This document shows, one piece after another, positions 16,765-27,004 of a stretch of 54,891 nucleotides of DNA. Source of the DNA: Pseudidiomarina sp. (lineage in GTDB: Bacteria; Pseudomonadota; Gammaproteobacteria; Enterobacterales; Alteromonadaceae); assembly GCA_023260975.1 (NCBI GenBank), contig JALQTK010000009.1:1-54891 (forward strand), given 5' to 3'. The first letter of the stretch is position 1, and the number at the start of each line of letters is the position of its first letter. Both the position numbers and the translations under genes were made by a program. The notes under the pieces were generated by a model that saw only the letters and a list, made by a program, of their open reading frames with translations, searched no databases and was not told the origin of the DNA.

Positions 16765-18381
16765 ATGTCCGATTTAAAAAAGTGGCAGCCTGAAGATGAC
16801 AGCTTCTGGCAGCAAACCGGCAAATCGATTGCTAACCGCAATTTGTGGATCTCTATCCCCAGCTTGCTCTGCGGCTTTGCCGTTTGGATGATGTGGAGCA
16901 TCATCAGCGTACAAATGCTGAATCTGGGTTTTCCCTACTCGGCATCTGAGCTGTTTACGCTTGCGGCTATTGCCGGCTTAAGCGGTGCAACACTGCGAAT
17001 CCCCGCCAGTTTCTTTGTACGCCTGTGCGGCGGTAGATACACCATTTTCCTCACCACCAGCTTGCTGATATTGCCGGCGCTGGGCACCGGTATCGCCTTG
17101 CAGGATCAGAATACCCCGTTCTGGGTGTTTCAACTGATGGCATTATTGTCAGGGATTGGTGGTGGTAACTTTGCCGCATCAATGTCAAATATCAGTTTTT
17201 TCTTCCCGAAAAAACAGCAGGGTCTGGCGCTGGGGTTAAACGCTGGCTTGGGTAACTTTGGCGTTACCACTATGCAAATTCTGGTGCCCCTGTTTATGAC
17301 CTTTGGTGCCTTCACCGTGTTTGGTGGTGGCGAACCTATGGTATTGCAAAAAGCCAGTGGCACTTTAATCGGCAGTATTGCGGCAGGTAGTGATACCTGG
17401 ATCCAAAATGCCGGCTTCTTATGGCTGGTGTTTTTAGTACCGTTGGCTTTGGCTATCTGGTTTGGTATGAATAACATCAACACAGAAGAAGTCACGCCGA
17501 AGCTGCCAAGTGCAACGAAGTCGTTTGCTATTATGTTGGCGATGTACCTTATCGGCTTTATAACCTCTATTATCGGCCTGTGGCTTATTTTACCGGAAGC
17601 CGCTAATGGTTCTGGCTTTAGTATCCCAAAAGAGCTCGTGTTGCTGCTGGTATTATTCGCCACAGTTATGGCATTAAAAGTGTTACCCGGCGCTATTCGC
17701 ACTAGCCTGGAGCGGCAATACAAGATTTTCAACAACAAACACACTTGGGTGATGAGTGTGCTTTATGTGATGACGTTTGGCTCTTTTATTGGTTTTGCTG
17801 CGGCCTTCCCGCTATCAATCAAGGTAATTTTTGGCTACAGCCATGTGCTGGTTGATGGTGTAATGACCCACACTACACCAAACCCGAATGGCCCAAGTGC
17901 GCTAACCTACGCCTGGATCGCGCCGTTTATTGGTGCGTTGATCCGCCCGGTTGGTGGTTGGTTATCCGATAAGTGGGGTGGCGCTTTTGTTACACAGATT
18001 TGCTCAGTAGTCATGGTAAGCTGTGCACTGGGCGCGGCCTACTACATGCAGCTGGCTTATCAAAGTGCCACACCAGAGCAGTATTTTGTGCCTTTCTTCC
18101 TGATATTCTTGGGGTTATTTGCTACCAGTGGTATCGGTAACGGTTCAACATTCCGCACTATTGCTATTGTGTTTCCAAAAGAACAAGCCGGGCCGGTGCT
18201 GGGCTGGACTTCTGCGGTAGCAGCCTATGGCGCATTTTATATCCCACAGGTGTTTGGTGAGCAAATTAAAGCCGCCACACCAGAGTATGCCATGGTGGGT
18301 TTTGCTGCGTTCTACGCTTTATGCCTGATTGTTAACTGGTTCTTTTACCTGCGTAAAAGTGGTGATTTTTATAATCCATAA
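16765..18381 (+). CDS. narK: Nitrate/nitrite transporter NarK
   Basis: Major-facilitator nitrate/nitrite porter, 538 residues, longer than the compact NarK1 type because of a loop near residues 195-215 and an extended centre. Hallmarks are the two Gly-rich nitrate signature regions (GGNFAASMSNISFFFP with LGLNAGLGNFG, and FATSGIGNGSTFR), and RPVGGWLSDKWGG. It probably exchanges external nitrate for internal nitrite. Good ribosome site (AGGAG). It lies alone between divergent narL and an inverted-repeat terminator. It resembles NarK2/NarU-type antiporters; substrate direction is inferred. Confidence 0.94.
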   Translation: MSDLKKWQPEDDSFWQQTGKSIANRNLWISIPSLLCGFAVWMMWSIISVQMLNLGFPYSASELFTLAAIAGLSGATLRIPASFFVRLCGGRYTIFLTTSLLILPALGTGIALQDQNTPFWVFQLMALLSGIGGGNFAASMSNISFFFPKKQQGLALGLNAGLGNFGVTTMQILVPLFMTFGAFTVFGGGEPMVLQKASGTLIGSIAAGSDTWIQNAGFLWLVFLVPLALAIWFGMNNINTEEVTPKLPSATKSFAIMLAMYLIGFITSIIGLWLILPEAANGSGFSIPKELVLLLVLFATVMALKVLPGAIRTSLERQYKIFNNKHTWVMSVLYVMTFGSFIGFAAAFPLSIKVIFGYSHVLVDGVMTHTTPNPNGPSALTYAWIAPFIGALIRPVGGWLSDKWGGAFVTQICSVVMVSCALGAAYYMQLAYQSATPEQYFVPFFLIFLGLFATSGIGNGSTFRTIAIVFPKEQAGPVLGWTSAVAAYGAFYIPQVFGEQIKAATPEYAMVGFAAFYALCLIVNWFFYLRKSGDFYNP

Positions 18382-18386
18382 CTTAT

Positions 18387-18419
18387 AAAACAAAGGCGCG
18401 AAATTCGCGCCTTTGTTTT
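18387..18419 (+). terminator. Strong bidirectional terminator after narK
   Basis: Near-perfect inverted repeat: ACAAAGGCGCGAA, one-base spacer, TTCGCGCCTTTGT, followed by TTT and preceded by AAAA, so it can act on both strands. It separates narK from the convergent DUF3135 gene. Confidence 0.93.
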
Positions 18420-18469
18420 AAATATCGTTCTTATTTGACAATGTGACGCCGCTTCTATACCCGATCTAA

Positions 18470-18769
18470 CTACTTAATTAACCTTTCTATCGTAATGCAA
18501 CTTTGCTTTAACTTTGATACGCATTGACTTAGTTGTTCTGCATTCTGCAGCAATTGTTGTTGTATTTCTAATAGCTTTTTATCAGGACAAGTTATCGTAC
18601 TCAACCGATGTTCAAGCTCATACTGATGCTGCAATAGAACTTGCTTACTTACGTCATTGGTTAATCTATCAAACAGTTGCTTACGCAATAATCCAGCTTT
18701 TTTCGGGTTTTCCTCACATAATTTAACCAGCTTATTGAAGTCATTAAAATAGTCATCGGTAATTGGCAT
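18470..18769 (-). CDS. Small DUF3135-like protein
   Basis: 99-residue soluble, mostly helical protein. The start region (DYFNDFNKLVKLCEENPKKAGLLRKQLF compressed: F-x2-LV-x-L-x-E-x-P, LR) resembles DUF3135 proteins, which are often found beside nitrate or nar genes. That assignment is by pattern recall and is moderate. It converges on narK and lies about 80 bases after the narX start-proximal operon's end in the same direction, so it may be read through from narX. Confidence 0.55.
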   Translation of the reverse strand: MPITDDYFNDFNKLVKLCEENPKKAGLLRKQLFDRLTNDVSKQVLLQHQYELEHRLSTITCPDKKLLEIQQQLLQNAEQLSQCVSKLKQSCITIERLIK

Positions 18770-18848
18770 GTTTCTACGCTTAATCTAAATCTGTAGTGCA
18801 ATTAGACTGCTATATAGTGCTGATTAGCGCCATACCTATTAAGAGTTA

Positions 18849-20630
18849 TCATGCAGTATGCAGTTGACGTAAGTACTCCGGTACAAAATTAAAATAGACT
18901 CCGGTGCCACCAGTTGAACGCGGTTTAATGTGAATATTCCCTTCTAAGTGTTTGCTGCGCTCTTGCATAATAGCTAAGCCGTAATGGTTAAGCTTTTCCG
19001 GGCTTTGTGAAATGCCAATGCCATTATCTTCAACGGCTAGCTCAATCTTATCCGCACTGTGTTTTAAACTAATCAGCACCTCAGAGCCCTTGCTGTGATG
19101 TACCGCATTCTGACTGGCTTCACGAATGATCTGCAGCACATGAATTTCTTCATGCGGCGCCAGTGGTATGTTAGTCAGCTGATAATCCAACCTGATGTGT
19201 AAATCTGACTGCTCCGTTAACTGTTTCACCGTAGTTTGTAACGCACTTAACAAGCCAGTACCGTCTACTTTTAACCGGAAGGTCGTCAAAAGTTCTCTCA
19301 ACTGCAGGTACGCAGAATCAAGCCCTTGCTTTAACTCATTTGATACATCGGTAATAACGGCTTTATTGTCCTTTTCAATCGCTTTATTTAACCGGGTAAC
19401 CTGGATCTTCAGATAAGATAATGCCTGGGCCAGTGAGTCATGCAATTCGCGGGCGATAACCGTACGCTCCTGCATCAGTGCCAAGCGGCGCACTTGCTGC
19501 TCTTCAGACTTCAGACTCAGCGCCAAGGCCAGCTGATCAGCAACAGAAGCCAATAGCTGCTGCTGCCACGACGCCAACATAGAACCTTCGGGCAGTCTGA
19601 CGACCAAAACCCCGTATTTTGTCCGCTCCCGCTTAAGTAAATAATTAAACTGGCTGCTGTTGCAGTCAGTTTTGCTTGATGATTCCAGACAATCGGCACA
19701 GTTCTGCGTAGCGCAGGGGTCATTTTCTGCATTATCTGGCAACACCTGCATAAAGGGTTTATCGCCCTCGTCGGTAAACAAACATAGCTCCAAATCATCG
19801 AGTTTAACCACGTGCTTTAACTCAGCAATAATGTGGCTGAAATCATTATACTCAGGCACCTGTTCGCTAATGTGCTGGGCGGTTTTATATAAAAAACGTA
19901 GTGTGGTGTTGGTATGTTTCAGCGCTTCCGTTTGCTGCTCAACCCGCTGTTCCAGATTGCCGTAAATATAGGCAATAGAATCATTCATTTTATTAAAGCT
20001 GTGCGCCAGGGTACCAAGCTCATCTTTATTTTCTACCACCACCCTGTGGGTAAAATCCCCCATAGCCACCCGTTTTGCCCCTTGGGTAAGCACCTCCAAG
20101 GGTTGCTGCACCTTAACTTTTAACCAGTACATCACCACAGCCGATAACAACACTGTCAGCATTAACGCGACTAACTGTAAGGTACGGAAACTACGCACCT
20201 TAGCTTCTGCATCTTGCTGAATAAACGTAACCAGTTGCTCCAACAGCTGAATTTGCTGTTGCAAGGCGCTCTCTAATAACCCGGTATCAGCAGCGGCAAG
20301 CAATTGCGGTTGCAGCGCTAACCAGTGCTGGTTCGCCTTATCAAATTGCTCGGCTATCTCGTTATTATGGAAAAAGCGGCTAAATACCGGGTGCTGCCAG
20401 CTTTGCACAAACTGTTGGCGGGCTTGTGCTGTTTTTTCAACATCGCCTTGCTCAACCAGCCAGGCCATACGATAAGTTTGCATCCGCAGAGAACCGGCGA
20501 TGTTGACCGCATGCGCATCATGCTCGGTTTTATCGGACAGCCAATAAGACCACAGCATGGTACTGACCGCCAGAATGACGATACAGGCTAAAGCAATATT
20601 AATTCGCGTAACAATAGAAAACTGGCGCAT
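18849..20630 (-). CDS. narX: Nitrate/nitrite sensor histidine kinase NarX
   Basis: Membrane sensor kinase, 593 residues, partner of NarL. Domains in order: N-terminal membrane helix, periplasmic ligand domain with the conserved P-box (NIAGSLRMQTYRMAWLVEQ), second helix near residue 150, HAMP, a Cys-rich central module (C-x4-C-x2-C then a further Cys), H-box ARELHDSLAQALSYLKIQ of the HPK7 family, and an ATPase domain with EDNGIGIS. I use the ATG at 20630 (MRQFSIVTR), with GGAG five bases upstream; the longer frame adds 45 residues with no family match. It is divergent from narG. Confidence 0.93.
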   Translation of the reverse strand: MRQFSIVTRINIALACIVILAVSTMLWSYWLSDKTEHDAHAVNIAGSLRMQTYRMAWLVEQGDVEKTAQARQQFVQSWQHPVFSRFFHNNEIAEQFDKANQHWLALQPQLLAAADTGLLESALQQQIQLLEQLVTFIQQDAEAKVRSFRTLQLVALMLTVLLSAVVMYWLKVKVQQPLEVLTQGAKRVAMGDFTHRVVVENKDELGTLAHSFNKMNDSIAYIYGNLEQRVEQQTEALKHTNTTLRFLYKTAQHISEQVPEYNDFSHIIAELKHVVKLDDLELCLFTDEGDKPFMQVLPDNAENDPCATQNCADCLESSSKTDCNSSQFNYLLKRERTKYGVLVVRLPEGSMLASWQQQLLASVADQLALALSLKSEEQQVRRLALMQERTVIARELHDSLAQALSYLKIQVTRLNKAIEKDNKAVITDVSNELKQGLDSAYLQLRELLTTFRLKVDGTGLLSALQTTVKQLTEQSDLHIRLDYQLTNIPLAPHEEIHVLQIIREASQNAVHHSKGSEVLISLKHSADKIELAVEDNGIGISQSPEKLNHYGLAIMQERSKHLEGNIHIKPRSTGGTGVYFNFVPEYLRQLHTA

Positions 20631-20660
20631 AACCACTCCACATAGCAAGTATGACAAGCA

Positions 20661-20830
20661 TACCCCTTTTCTATCGCTGTTGCCCGATTGCATGAAAGAT
20701 AGCCGAAAAAATCGAGCTACCTCCATTTTTTCTCTGGGGCAGGCGTTACCTGCTGTAATGAGCAAGAAGGGGTATACCGCTGCGTATTGTCGGGCATTTC
20801 ACGCTTACCCACACTACCACTTTGTGGGTA
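20661..20830. promoter_or_regulatory. Cluster of NarL heptamers between narX and narG
   Basis: TACCCCT at 20661-20667 and its reverse complement AGGGGTA at 20768-20774 match TACYYMT perfectly. TACCCAC near 20807 and GTGGGTA near 20824 match 6 of 7. A scattered set upstream of an FNR box is the arrangement known for narG promoters. Confidence 0.55.
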
Positions 20831-20868
20831 TTTTCGTTTTTTATCAGCAATTTAGCGCTATAGCAGCT

Positions 20869-20882
20869 TTGATCCAAATCAA
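20869..20882 (+). promoter_or_regulatory. FNR box of the narGHJI promoter
   Basis: TTGAT-CCAA-ATCAA, a perfect FNR palindrome, centred about 90 bases before the narG ATG. A class II start site would fall near 20917. Confidence 0.88.
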
Positions 20883-20965
20883 TCATTATCAAGCGGTACT
20901 TTCTATTATGTGCATACCAGAAGAGCAATAAGTCTGTTCATGCAGGACAAGACGAGGAGTAAATC

Positions 20966-23900
20966 ATGAGTCACCTACTCGACAAGCTGCGGTTTTTTAA
21001 AGCCCGCAAAACACCGTTCGCCGATGGTCACGGTGTCACCACTAACGAAGACAGAACCTGGGAACAGGGTTACCGTCAACGTTGGCAACACGACAAAGTT
21101 GTACGCTCCACCCATGGTGTGAACTGTACGGGCTCGTGCAGCTGGAAAATCTACGTTAAAGATGGTTTGGTTACCTGGGAAACACAACAAACTGATTATC
21201 CGCGTACGCGCCCGGATTTGCCAAATCACGAACCCCGTGGCTGCCCGCGTGGTGCCAGCTATTCCTGGTATATCTACAGCGCCAACCGGTTAAAGTATCC
21301 CAAAGTACGCCAGCAATTAATGAAACTGTGGCGCGAAGCAAAAGCGGCACATAAAGATCCGGTTAAAGCCTGGGAATCCATTGTCACCGATCCGATAAAA
21401 GCCAAAAGCTATAAAGAGCGCCGCGGTTTAGGCGGCTTTATCCGTGCCAGCTGGGATGAAGTAAACGAGCTGATTGCCGCTTCAAACGTGTATACCACCA
21501 AAACTTACGGTCCGGATCGGGTAACAGGCTTCTCGCCTATCCCGGCTATGTCGATGGTATCTTATGCCGCCGGTGCCCGTTACTTATCCTTAATTGGTGG
21601 TAACTGCTTAAGTTTTTATGACTGGTACTGTGATTTGCCACCCGCATCACCGCAAATATGGGGTGAACAAACCGACGTGCCAGAATCTGCTGACTGGTAC
21701 AACTCAAATTACATTATTGTCTGGGGCTCGAACGTACCGCAAACCCGTACCCCAGATGCACACTTTTTAACGGAAGTTCGTTATAAAGGTACTAAAACCT
21801 GTGTTATCACCTCGGATTATTCTGAAGCGTCTAAATTTGGCGATACCTGGCTAGCCCCACGCCAAGGTACGGATGCAGCACTGGCGATGGCATTTGGCCA
21901 CGTTATCTTAAAAGAATTCCATGTTGATAACCAAAGCGCGTATTTTACTGACTATGTAAAACGTACCACTGACATGCCAATGCTCGTGATGCTGGAGCAG
22001 CAAAACGGCAAACTGACTCAGGGTCGTTTCCTACGCGCCGCCGATCTGGTTAATAACCTGGGTGAAGATAACAACCCAGATTGGAAAACCATTGCCATCA
22101 ATAGCGACGGCCGTTTAACCAGCCCGAACGGAGCCATTGGTTACCGCTGGGGCCAAGCAGGCAAGTGGAACCTGGAGCAAAAAGACAAAGACGGCGACAT
22201 CGATCTGCAGCTGACACTAAAAGACAGCTACGATGAACTGGCTGATGTAGCCTTCCCATACTTTGGTGGCGCGCCACACGAGTACAAGTACTTTCAACAC
22301 ACCGCACACGACGAAGTACAAATGCGCAAGATCCCGGCGAAAAAAGTCGAGCTTGCCGACGGAAGCACCGCGCTGGTTGCTACCGTGTTTGACTTAATGC
22401 TGGCGCATTATGGCGTAGATAACGGTATCAATGACGCCAACCGCGCCAAATCGTACGATGACAATGTCCCTTACACGCCGGGCTGGCAGCAGCCTATTAC
22501 CGGTGTTAACCCGGAAGATGTTATCCGTGTTGCCCGCGAGTTTGCCCGCAATGCGGATAAAACCCGCGGCCGCTCTATGGTTATCGTCGGCGCAGCATTA
22601 AACCACTGGTATCACATGGATATGAACTACCGTGGCTTAATTAATATGTTGATGATGTGCGGCTGTATCGGTCAGAGCGGTGGTGGCTGGGCGCACTACG
22701 TTGGCCAGGAAAAGCTGCGGCCACAAACCGGCTGGACACCACTGGCGTTTGCCCTTGACTGGCAGCGCCCACCCCGTCACATGAACGGCACCTCGTTCTT
22801 CTACAACCACTCTAGTCAGTGGCGCTATGAAAAACTCGACATGGCCGAAGTGGTATCTCCGCTGGCCAATAAAGAGAAATGGACCGGCAGTATTGTCGAC
22901 TTTAACAGTCGGGCCGAGCGTATGGGCTGGCTGCCATCAGCACCACAGCTGGGCACAAACCCGCTGCACTTGGCCGCACAGGCTAAAGCGGCCGGCATGG
23001 ATGTAAAAGACTACGTGGTGCAACAGCTAAAAGATCGCAATATCAAGTTTGCTTGTGAGCAGCCGGAAGATCCGAAAAACTTTCCGCGCAATATGTTCGT
23101 CTGGCGTTCAAACCTACTGGGCTCAAGCGGTAAAGGCCACGAATATATGCTGCGCCATTTCCTCGGTACCAAGCATGGCTTATTAGGCAAAGACCTGGGT
23201 GAGTTTGGCGGTAAGAAACCAGAGGACGTGGAATGGACCGATACCCCGGCTGAAGGCAAAGTAGACTTGTGGGTGACATTGGATTTCCGTATGTCTACCA
23301 CCTGTTTGTATTCAGACATCGTGCTGCCTACCGCAACCTGGTATGAAAAAGACGACATGAATACCTCAGACATGCACCCGTTTATTCACCCGTTAACCGC
23401 GGCTATCGACCCGGTATGGGAAGCGCGCAGTGACTGGGAAATTTTTAAAGGTATCGCCAAAGCGTTCTCAAAAGCCGCCGTTGGCCATCTGGGTGTAGAA
23501 ACCGATGTGGTAACCACACCGATGCATCACGATACCCCTGCAGAACTGGCACAGCCTTATGGTGTTAAAGCCTGGTGGAAAGGCGAATGTGATGCTATTC
23601 CGGGCGTTACCATGCCACACATTAACATTGTTGAACGCGATTACCCTAATACCTATGCTCGTTTCACGTCAATTGGCCCCTTACTGGAGAAAATTGGCAA
23701 CGGTGGTAAGGGCATCAGCTGGGATACCAAAGAGGAAGTCAACTTCCTGAAAAAACTCAACCGCGTTCACACAGAGGAAGGCGTAAACAAGGGCATGGCG
23801 AAAATCGACAGCGCCATTGACGCCTGCGAAATGATTTTATCCTTAGCACCTGAGACCAACGGCCATGTGGCAGTAAAAGCCTGGGATGCACTGGGTAAAA

Positions 23901-24682
23901 TTACCGGTCGCGACCATACCCATCTGGCTCGGCCGAAAGAAGAGGAAAAAATCCGCTTTAACGACATCGTGGCGCAGCCGCGCAAAATTATCAGCTCACC
24001 GACCTGGTCAGGTCTGGAAGACGAACACGTGTCCTACAACGCCGGTTATACCAACGTACACGAGCTGATCCCATGGCGCACCATTACCGGCCGTCAGCAG
24101 TTCTATCAGGATCACGAGTGGATGCGCGATTTTGGTGAGCAGCTGTGTAGCTACAAACCACCCATTAACCTGAAAACCGTACAGCCGGTGCTGAACAAAA
24201 AGCCTAATGGCAACAAAGAGGTCGTACTGAACTGGATCACGCCGCACCAGAAATGGGGTATCCACAGTACTTACTCAGACAACCTGCTGATGCTGACACT
24301 GTCACGCGGTGGCCCAATTGTCTGGCTCAGTGAAACCGATGCCGCCGCCGCAGGTATTGAAGATAACGACTGGATTGAAATCTTCAACGTGAACGGTGCC
24401 ATTGCTGCCCGAGCCGTTGTATCACAACGGGTACCTGAGGGCATGAGCATGATGTACCACGCACAGGAACGCATTGTTAACGTGCCAGGCAGTGAGCAAA
24501 CCGGCACCCGCGGTGGTATTCACAACTCGGTAACCCGGGCTGTGATGAAGCCCACCCATATGATTGGTGGCTATGCCCAACAGGCATATGGTTTTAACTA
24601 TTACGGTACCGTCGGCTGTAACCGCGATGAATTTGTTGTGGTACGCAAAATGAACAAAGTCGACTGGCTGGATACGGAATAA
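20966..24682 (+). CDS. narG: Respiratory nitrate reductase alpha subunit NarG
   Basis: Catalytic subunit of the membrane-bound, cytoplasm-facing nitrate reductase; reduces nitrate to nitrite at a bis-MGD molybdenum centre. 1238 residues, close to E. coli NarG (1247). The N-terminal FS0 cluster motif H-x3-C-x3-C with a distal Cys (HGVNCTGSC ... RGCPRG) is present, as is the molybdenum-ligand Asp region SFYDWYCDLPPASPQ. No Tat signal is present, as expected for cytoplasmic NarG. Perfect AGGAG ribosome site. First gene of narGHJI behind an FNR box and NarL heptamers. Confidence 0.99.
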   Translation: MSHLLDKLRFFKARKTPFADGHGVTTNEDRTWEQGYRQRWQHDKVVRSTHGVNCTGSCSWKIYVKDGLVTWETQQTDYPRTRPDLPNHEPRGCPRGASYSWYIYSANRLKYPKVRQQLMKLWREAKAAHKDPVKAWESIVTDPIKAKSYKERRGLGGFIRASWDEVNELIAASNVYTTKTYGPDRVTGFSPIPAMSMVSYAAGARYLSLIGGNCLSFYDWYCDLPPASPQIWGEQTDVPESADWYNSNYIIVWGSNVPQTRTPDAHFLTEVRYKGTKTCVITSDYSEASKFGDTWLAPRQGTDAALAMAFGHVILKEFHVDNQSAYFTDYVKRTTDMPMLVMLEQQNGKLTQGRFLRAADLVNNLGEDNNPDWKTIAINSDGRLTSPNGAIGYRWGQAGKWNLEQKDKDGDIDLQLTLKDSYDELADVAFPYFGGAPHEYKYFQHTAHDEVQMRKIPAKKVELADGSTALVATVFDLMLAHYGVDNGINDANRAKSYDDNVPYTPGWQQPITGVNPEDVIRVAREFARNADKTRGRSMVIVGAALNHWYHMDMNYRGLINMLMMCGCIGQSGGGWAHYVGQEKLRPQTGWTPLAFALDWQRPPRHMNGTSFFYNHSSQWRYEKLDMAEVVSPLANKEKWTGSIVDFNSRAERMGWLPSAPQLGTNPLHLAAQAKAAGMDVKDYVVQQLKDRNIKFACEQPEDPKNFPRNMFVWRSNLLGSSGKGHEYMLRHFLGTKHGLLGKDLGEFGGKKPEDVEWTDTPAEGKVDLWVTLDFRMSTTCLYSDIVLPTATWYEKDDMNTSDMHPFIHPLTAAIDPVWEARSDWEIFKGIAKAFSKAAVGHLGVETDVVTTPMHHDTPAELAQPYGVKAWWKGECDAIPGVTMPHINIVERDYPNTYARFTSIGPLLEKIGNGGKGISWDTKEEVNFLKKLNRVHTEEGVNKGMAKIDSAIDACEMILSLAPETNGHVAVKAWDALGKITGRDHTHLARPKEEEKIRFNDIVAQPRKIISSPTWSGLEDEHVSYNAGYTNVHELIPWRTITGRQQFYQDHEWMRDFGEQLCSYKPPINLKTVQPVLNKKPNGNKEVVLNWITPHQKWGIHSTYSDNLLMLTLSRGGPIVWLSETDAAAAGIEDNDWIEIFNVNGAIAARAVVSQRVPEGMSMMYHAQERIVNVPGSEQTGTRGGIHNSVTRAVMKPTHMIGGYAQQAYGFNYYGTVGCNRDEFVVVRKMNKVDWLDTE

Positions 24683-24698
24683 GGTTGGAGTAAGCGAA

Positions 24699-26234
24699 AT
24701 GAAAGTAAGAGCCCAAATAGGCATGGTGCTGAATTTAGACAAGTGCATTGGCTGTCACACTTGTTCCATCACTTGTAAAAATGTCTGGACCTCACGCGAA
24801 GGCGTGGAATACGCCTGGTTTAACAACGTTGAAACCAAACCCGGTATCGGTTTTCCCAAAGAGTGGGAAAACCAGCAAAAATGGAACGGCGGCTGGGTTC
24901 GCAATAAAAGCGGCAAGCTGGAACTGAAGATCGGCGGTAAACGTCGCATTCTGGCTAATATTTTTGCCAACCCGGACTTACCGGAAATTGACGATTATTA
25001 CGAGCCGTTCGATTTTGATTACCAGCACCTGCATACCGCAGGTGACAGTAAGCATCAACCGGTTGCCCGTCCGCGTTCATTAATCAGCGGTCAGCGCATG
25101 GAGAAAATTGAATGGGGCCCGAACTGGGAAGAAATTCTCGGTACCGAATTTGCCAAACGGAAAAAAGACAAAAACTTTGATGACGTGGTGCAAAAAGACA
25201 TCTACGGTCAGTTCGAAAAGACCTTCATGATGTATTTGCCACGCTTGTGCGAACACTGCCTTAACCCGGCTTGTGTTGCCTCATGTCCAAGCGGCGCCAT
25301 TTACAAGCGGGAAGAAGACGGCATAGTACTAATCGACCAGGACAAATGCCGCGGCTGGCGTATGTGTGTATCAGCCTGCCCATACAAAAAAATCTATTAC
25401 AACTGGAAAACCGGCAAATCAGAAAAATGTACTTTCTGCTTCCCGCGCATTGAAGCCGGGCAACCGACGGTATGTTCAGAAACCTGCGTTGGCCGTATTC
25501 GTTACTTAGGTGTGCTGTTGTACGACGCGGACAAAATTGCCATTGCCGCCAACACGCCAAACGAAAAAGATCTGTATCAGGCACAGCTGGATATTTTCCT
25601 CGATCCGAATGACCCTGTGGTGATTGCAGCCGCCCGTGCTGAAGGTATCGGTGAAAACTGGATTAAAGCCGCACAGCGCTCACCGGTGTACATGATGGCA
25701 ATGGATTGGAAAGTAGCACTGCCACTACACCCGGAATACCGCACCCTGCCTATGGTGTGGTACGTACCACCACTGTCACCTATTCAAAGTGCAGTGCAGG
25801 CCGGCCATGTTGGTATGAACGGTGAAATCCCGGATCTAAAATCACTGCGTATTCCGCTGCGGTATCTGGCCAATATGCTGACCGCCGGTGATGAAGCCCC
25901 CGTCGTCAGAGCCTTAGAGCGCATGATCGCGATGCGCGCCTTTAAGCGCGCGCAGCAGGTTGATGGTATTGAAGATGTCGATGTGCTGAAACAAGTCGGC
26001 TTAACACCGGTACAGGTTGAAGAAATGTACCGCTATATGGCGCTGGCTAACTATGAAGATCGCTTCGTCATTCCAACCAGCCACCGTGCCTATGCCGAGA
26101 ATGCCTACGATCTGAAGTCAAGCTGTGGTTTCAGCTTTGGTAATGGCTGTGGCGATGGCAATAACAGCGTAAACCTATTTGGTACGAAAGCCAAAGGCGT
26201 GCGTCAGGTTATTCCGGTGGTCGTTCAGGAGTAA
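24699..26234 (+). CDS. narH: Respiratory nitrate reductase beta subunit NarH
   Basis: Electron-transfer subunit with four Fe-S clusters linking NarI haems to NarG. Cys groups: CIGCHTCSITCKNVW at residues about 19-33, CEHCLNPACVASCP, CRGWRMCVSACP (Trp in place of Cys, the [3Fe-4S] site) and CTFCFPRIEAGQPTVCSETC. 511 residues equals the usual size. Gap of 16 bases from narG, GGAG ribosome site. Confidence 0.99.
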   Translation: MKVRAQIGMVLNLDKCIGCHTCSITCKNVWTSREGVEYAWFNNVETKPGIGFPKEWENQQKWNGGWVRNKSGKLELKIGGKRRILANIFANPDLPEIDDYYEPFDFDYQHLHTAGDSKHQPVARPRSLISGQRMEKIEWGPNWEEILGTEFAKRKKDKNFDDVVQKDIYGQFEKTFMMYLPRLCEHCLNPACVASCPSGAIYKREEDGIVLIDQDKCRGWRMCVSACPYKKIYYNWKTGKSEKCTFCFPRIEAGQPTVCSETCVGRIRYLGVLLYDADKIAIAANTPNEKDLYQAQLDIFLDPNDPVVIAAARAEGIGENWIKAAQRSPVYMMAMDWKVALPLHPEYRTLPMVWYVPPLSPIQSAVQAGHVGMNGEIPDLKSLRIPLRYLANMLTAGDEAPVVRALERMIAMRAFKRAQQVDGIEDVDVLKQVGLTPVQVEEMYRYMALANYEDRFVIPTSHRAYAENAYDLKSSCGFSFGNGCGDGNNSVNLFGTKAKGVRQVIPVVVQE

Positions 26235-26239
26235 AAATT

Positions 26240-26992
26240 ATGCCGATATTACAACTTTTATCTTTGCTGCTGGATTACCCGAAACAGCCGCTGCTTGAAG
26301 CAAAAGACGAGCTATTAACGATAGTGGCGAAAGCCACTATCGACGACTCGCTAAAGCAGGCCATTAGCGCCTTTATTACCGAGCGCACCAGCGGTGAGCT
26401 GATGGATTGGCAGTCAGACTATGACGGCTTATTTGAACGCGGCCGCTCACTATCACTGTTGATTTTCGAGCATATCCACGGTGAATCGCGCGATCGTGGT
26501 CAGGCCATGGTCAACCTGATCGCGCAATACCGCGAAGCCGGACTCGACATTGGTGTTAAAGAGCTGCCCGACTACCTGCCGCTGTACTTAGAGTTTTTAT
26601 CCACCCAGGGCGAACACAATGCGAAGCTGGGGCTGGAAGAAATTGCCCCGGTATTAGCGGTACTGCAATGCCGTCTGGAACAGCGCAGCAGCAATTACGC
26701 GGGCCTGTTCAGTACCTTACTGGTACTGTCTGAGGCAAACATCGATTTGTCGGATATTAAACAACAGATTAAATCGGAGAAACGCGACGATACGCCCAAT
26801 GCTTTAGACAAAGTATGGGAAGAGGAAATGGTTAGCTTTATCGGCAATGAGCAAACCAACTCGGCCTGTGGCACAGGTAATAAGCCATCTGAAGGCCAAC
26901 GTCGTGATCAGTATGTTCCGCTTAGCACCGAGTTGTTAGGTAGCAGTGCAGCGGAAAGCACGTTATACCAAGCCGCCGAAACGCGCACATAA
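26240..26992 (+). CDS. narJ: Nitrate reductase maturation chaperone NarJ
   Basis: Private chaperone that holds NarG while Moco is inserted; not part of the final enzyme. 250 residues, TorD-like all-helical fold expected. Family signs are LLSLLLDYPKQPLLEA at the start, YDGLFERGRSLSLLIFEHIHGESRDRGQAM and LPDYLPLYLEFLS. Tight position between narH and narI. Confidence 0.97.
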   Translation: MPILQLLSLLLDYPKQPLLEAKDELLTIVAKATIDDSLKQAISAFITERTSGELMDWQSDYDGLFERGRSLSLLIFEHIHGESRDRGQAMVNLIAQYREAGLDIGVKELPDYLPLYLEFLSTQGEHNAKLGLEEIAPVLAVLQCRLEQRSSNYAGLFSTLLVLSEANIDLSDIKQQIKSEKRDDTPNALDKVWEEEMVSFIGNEQTNSACGTGNKPSEGQRRDQYVPLSTELLGSSAAESTLYQAAETRT

Positions 26993-27004
26993 AGGAGTTT
27001 TAAC

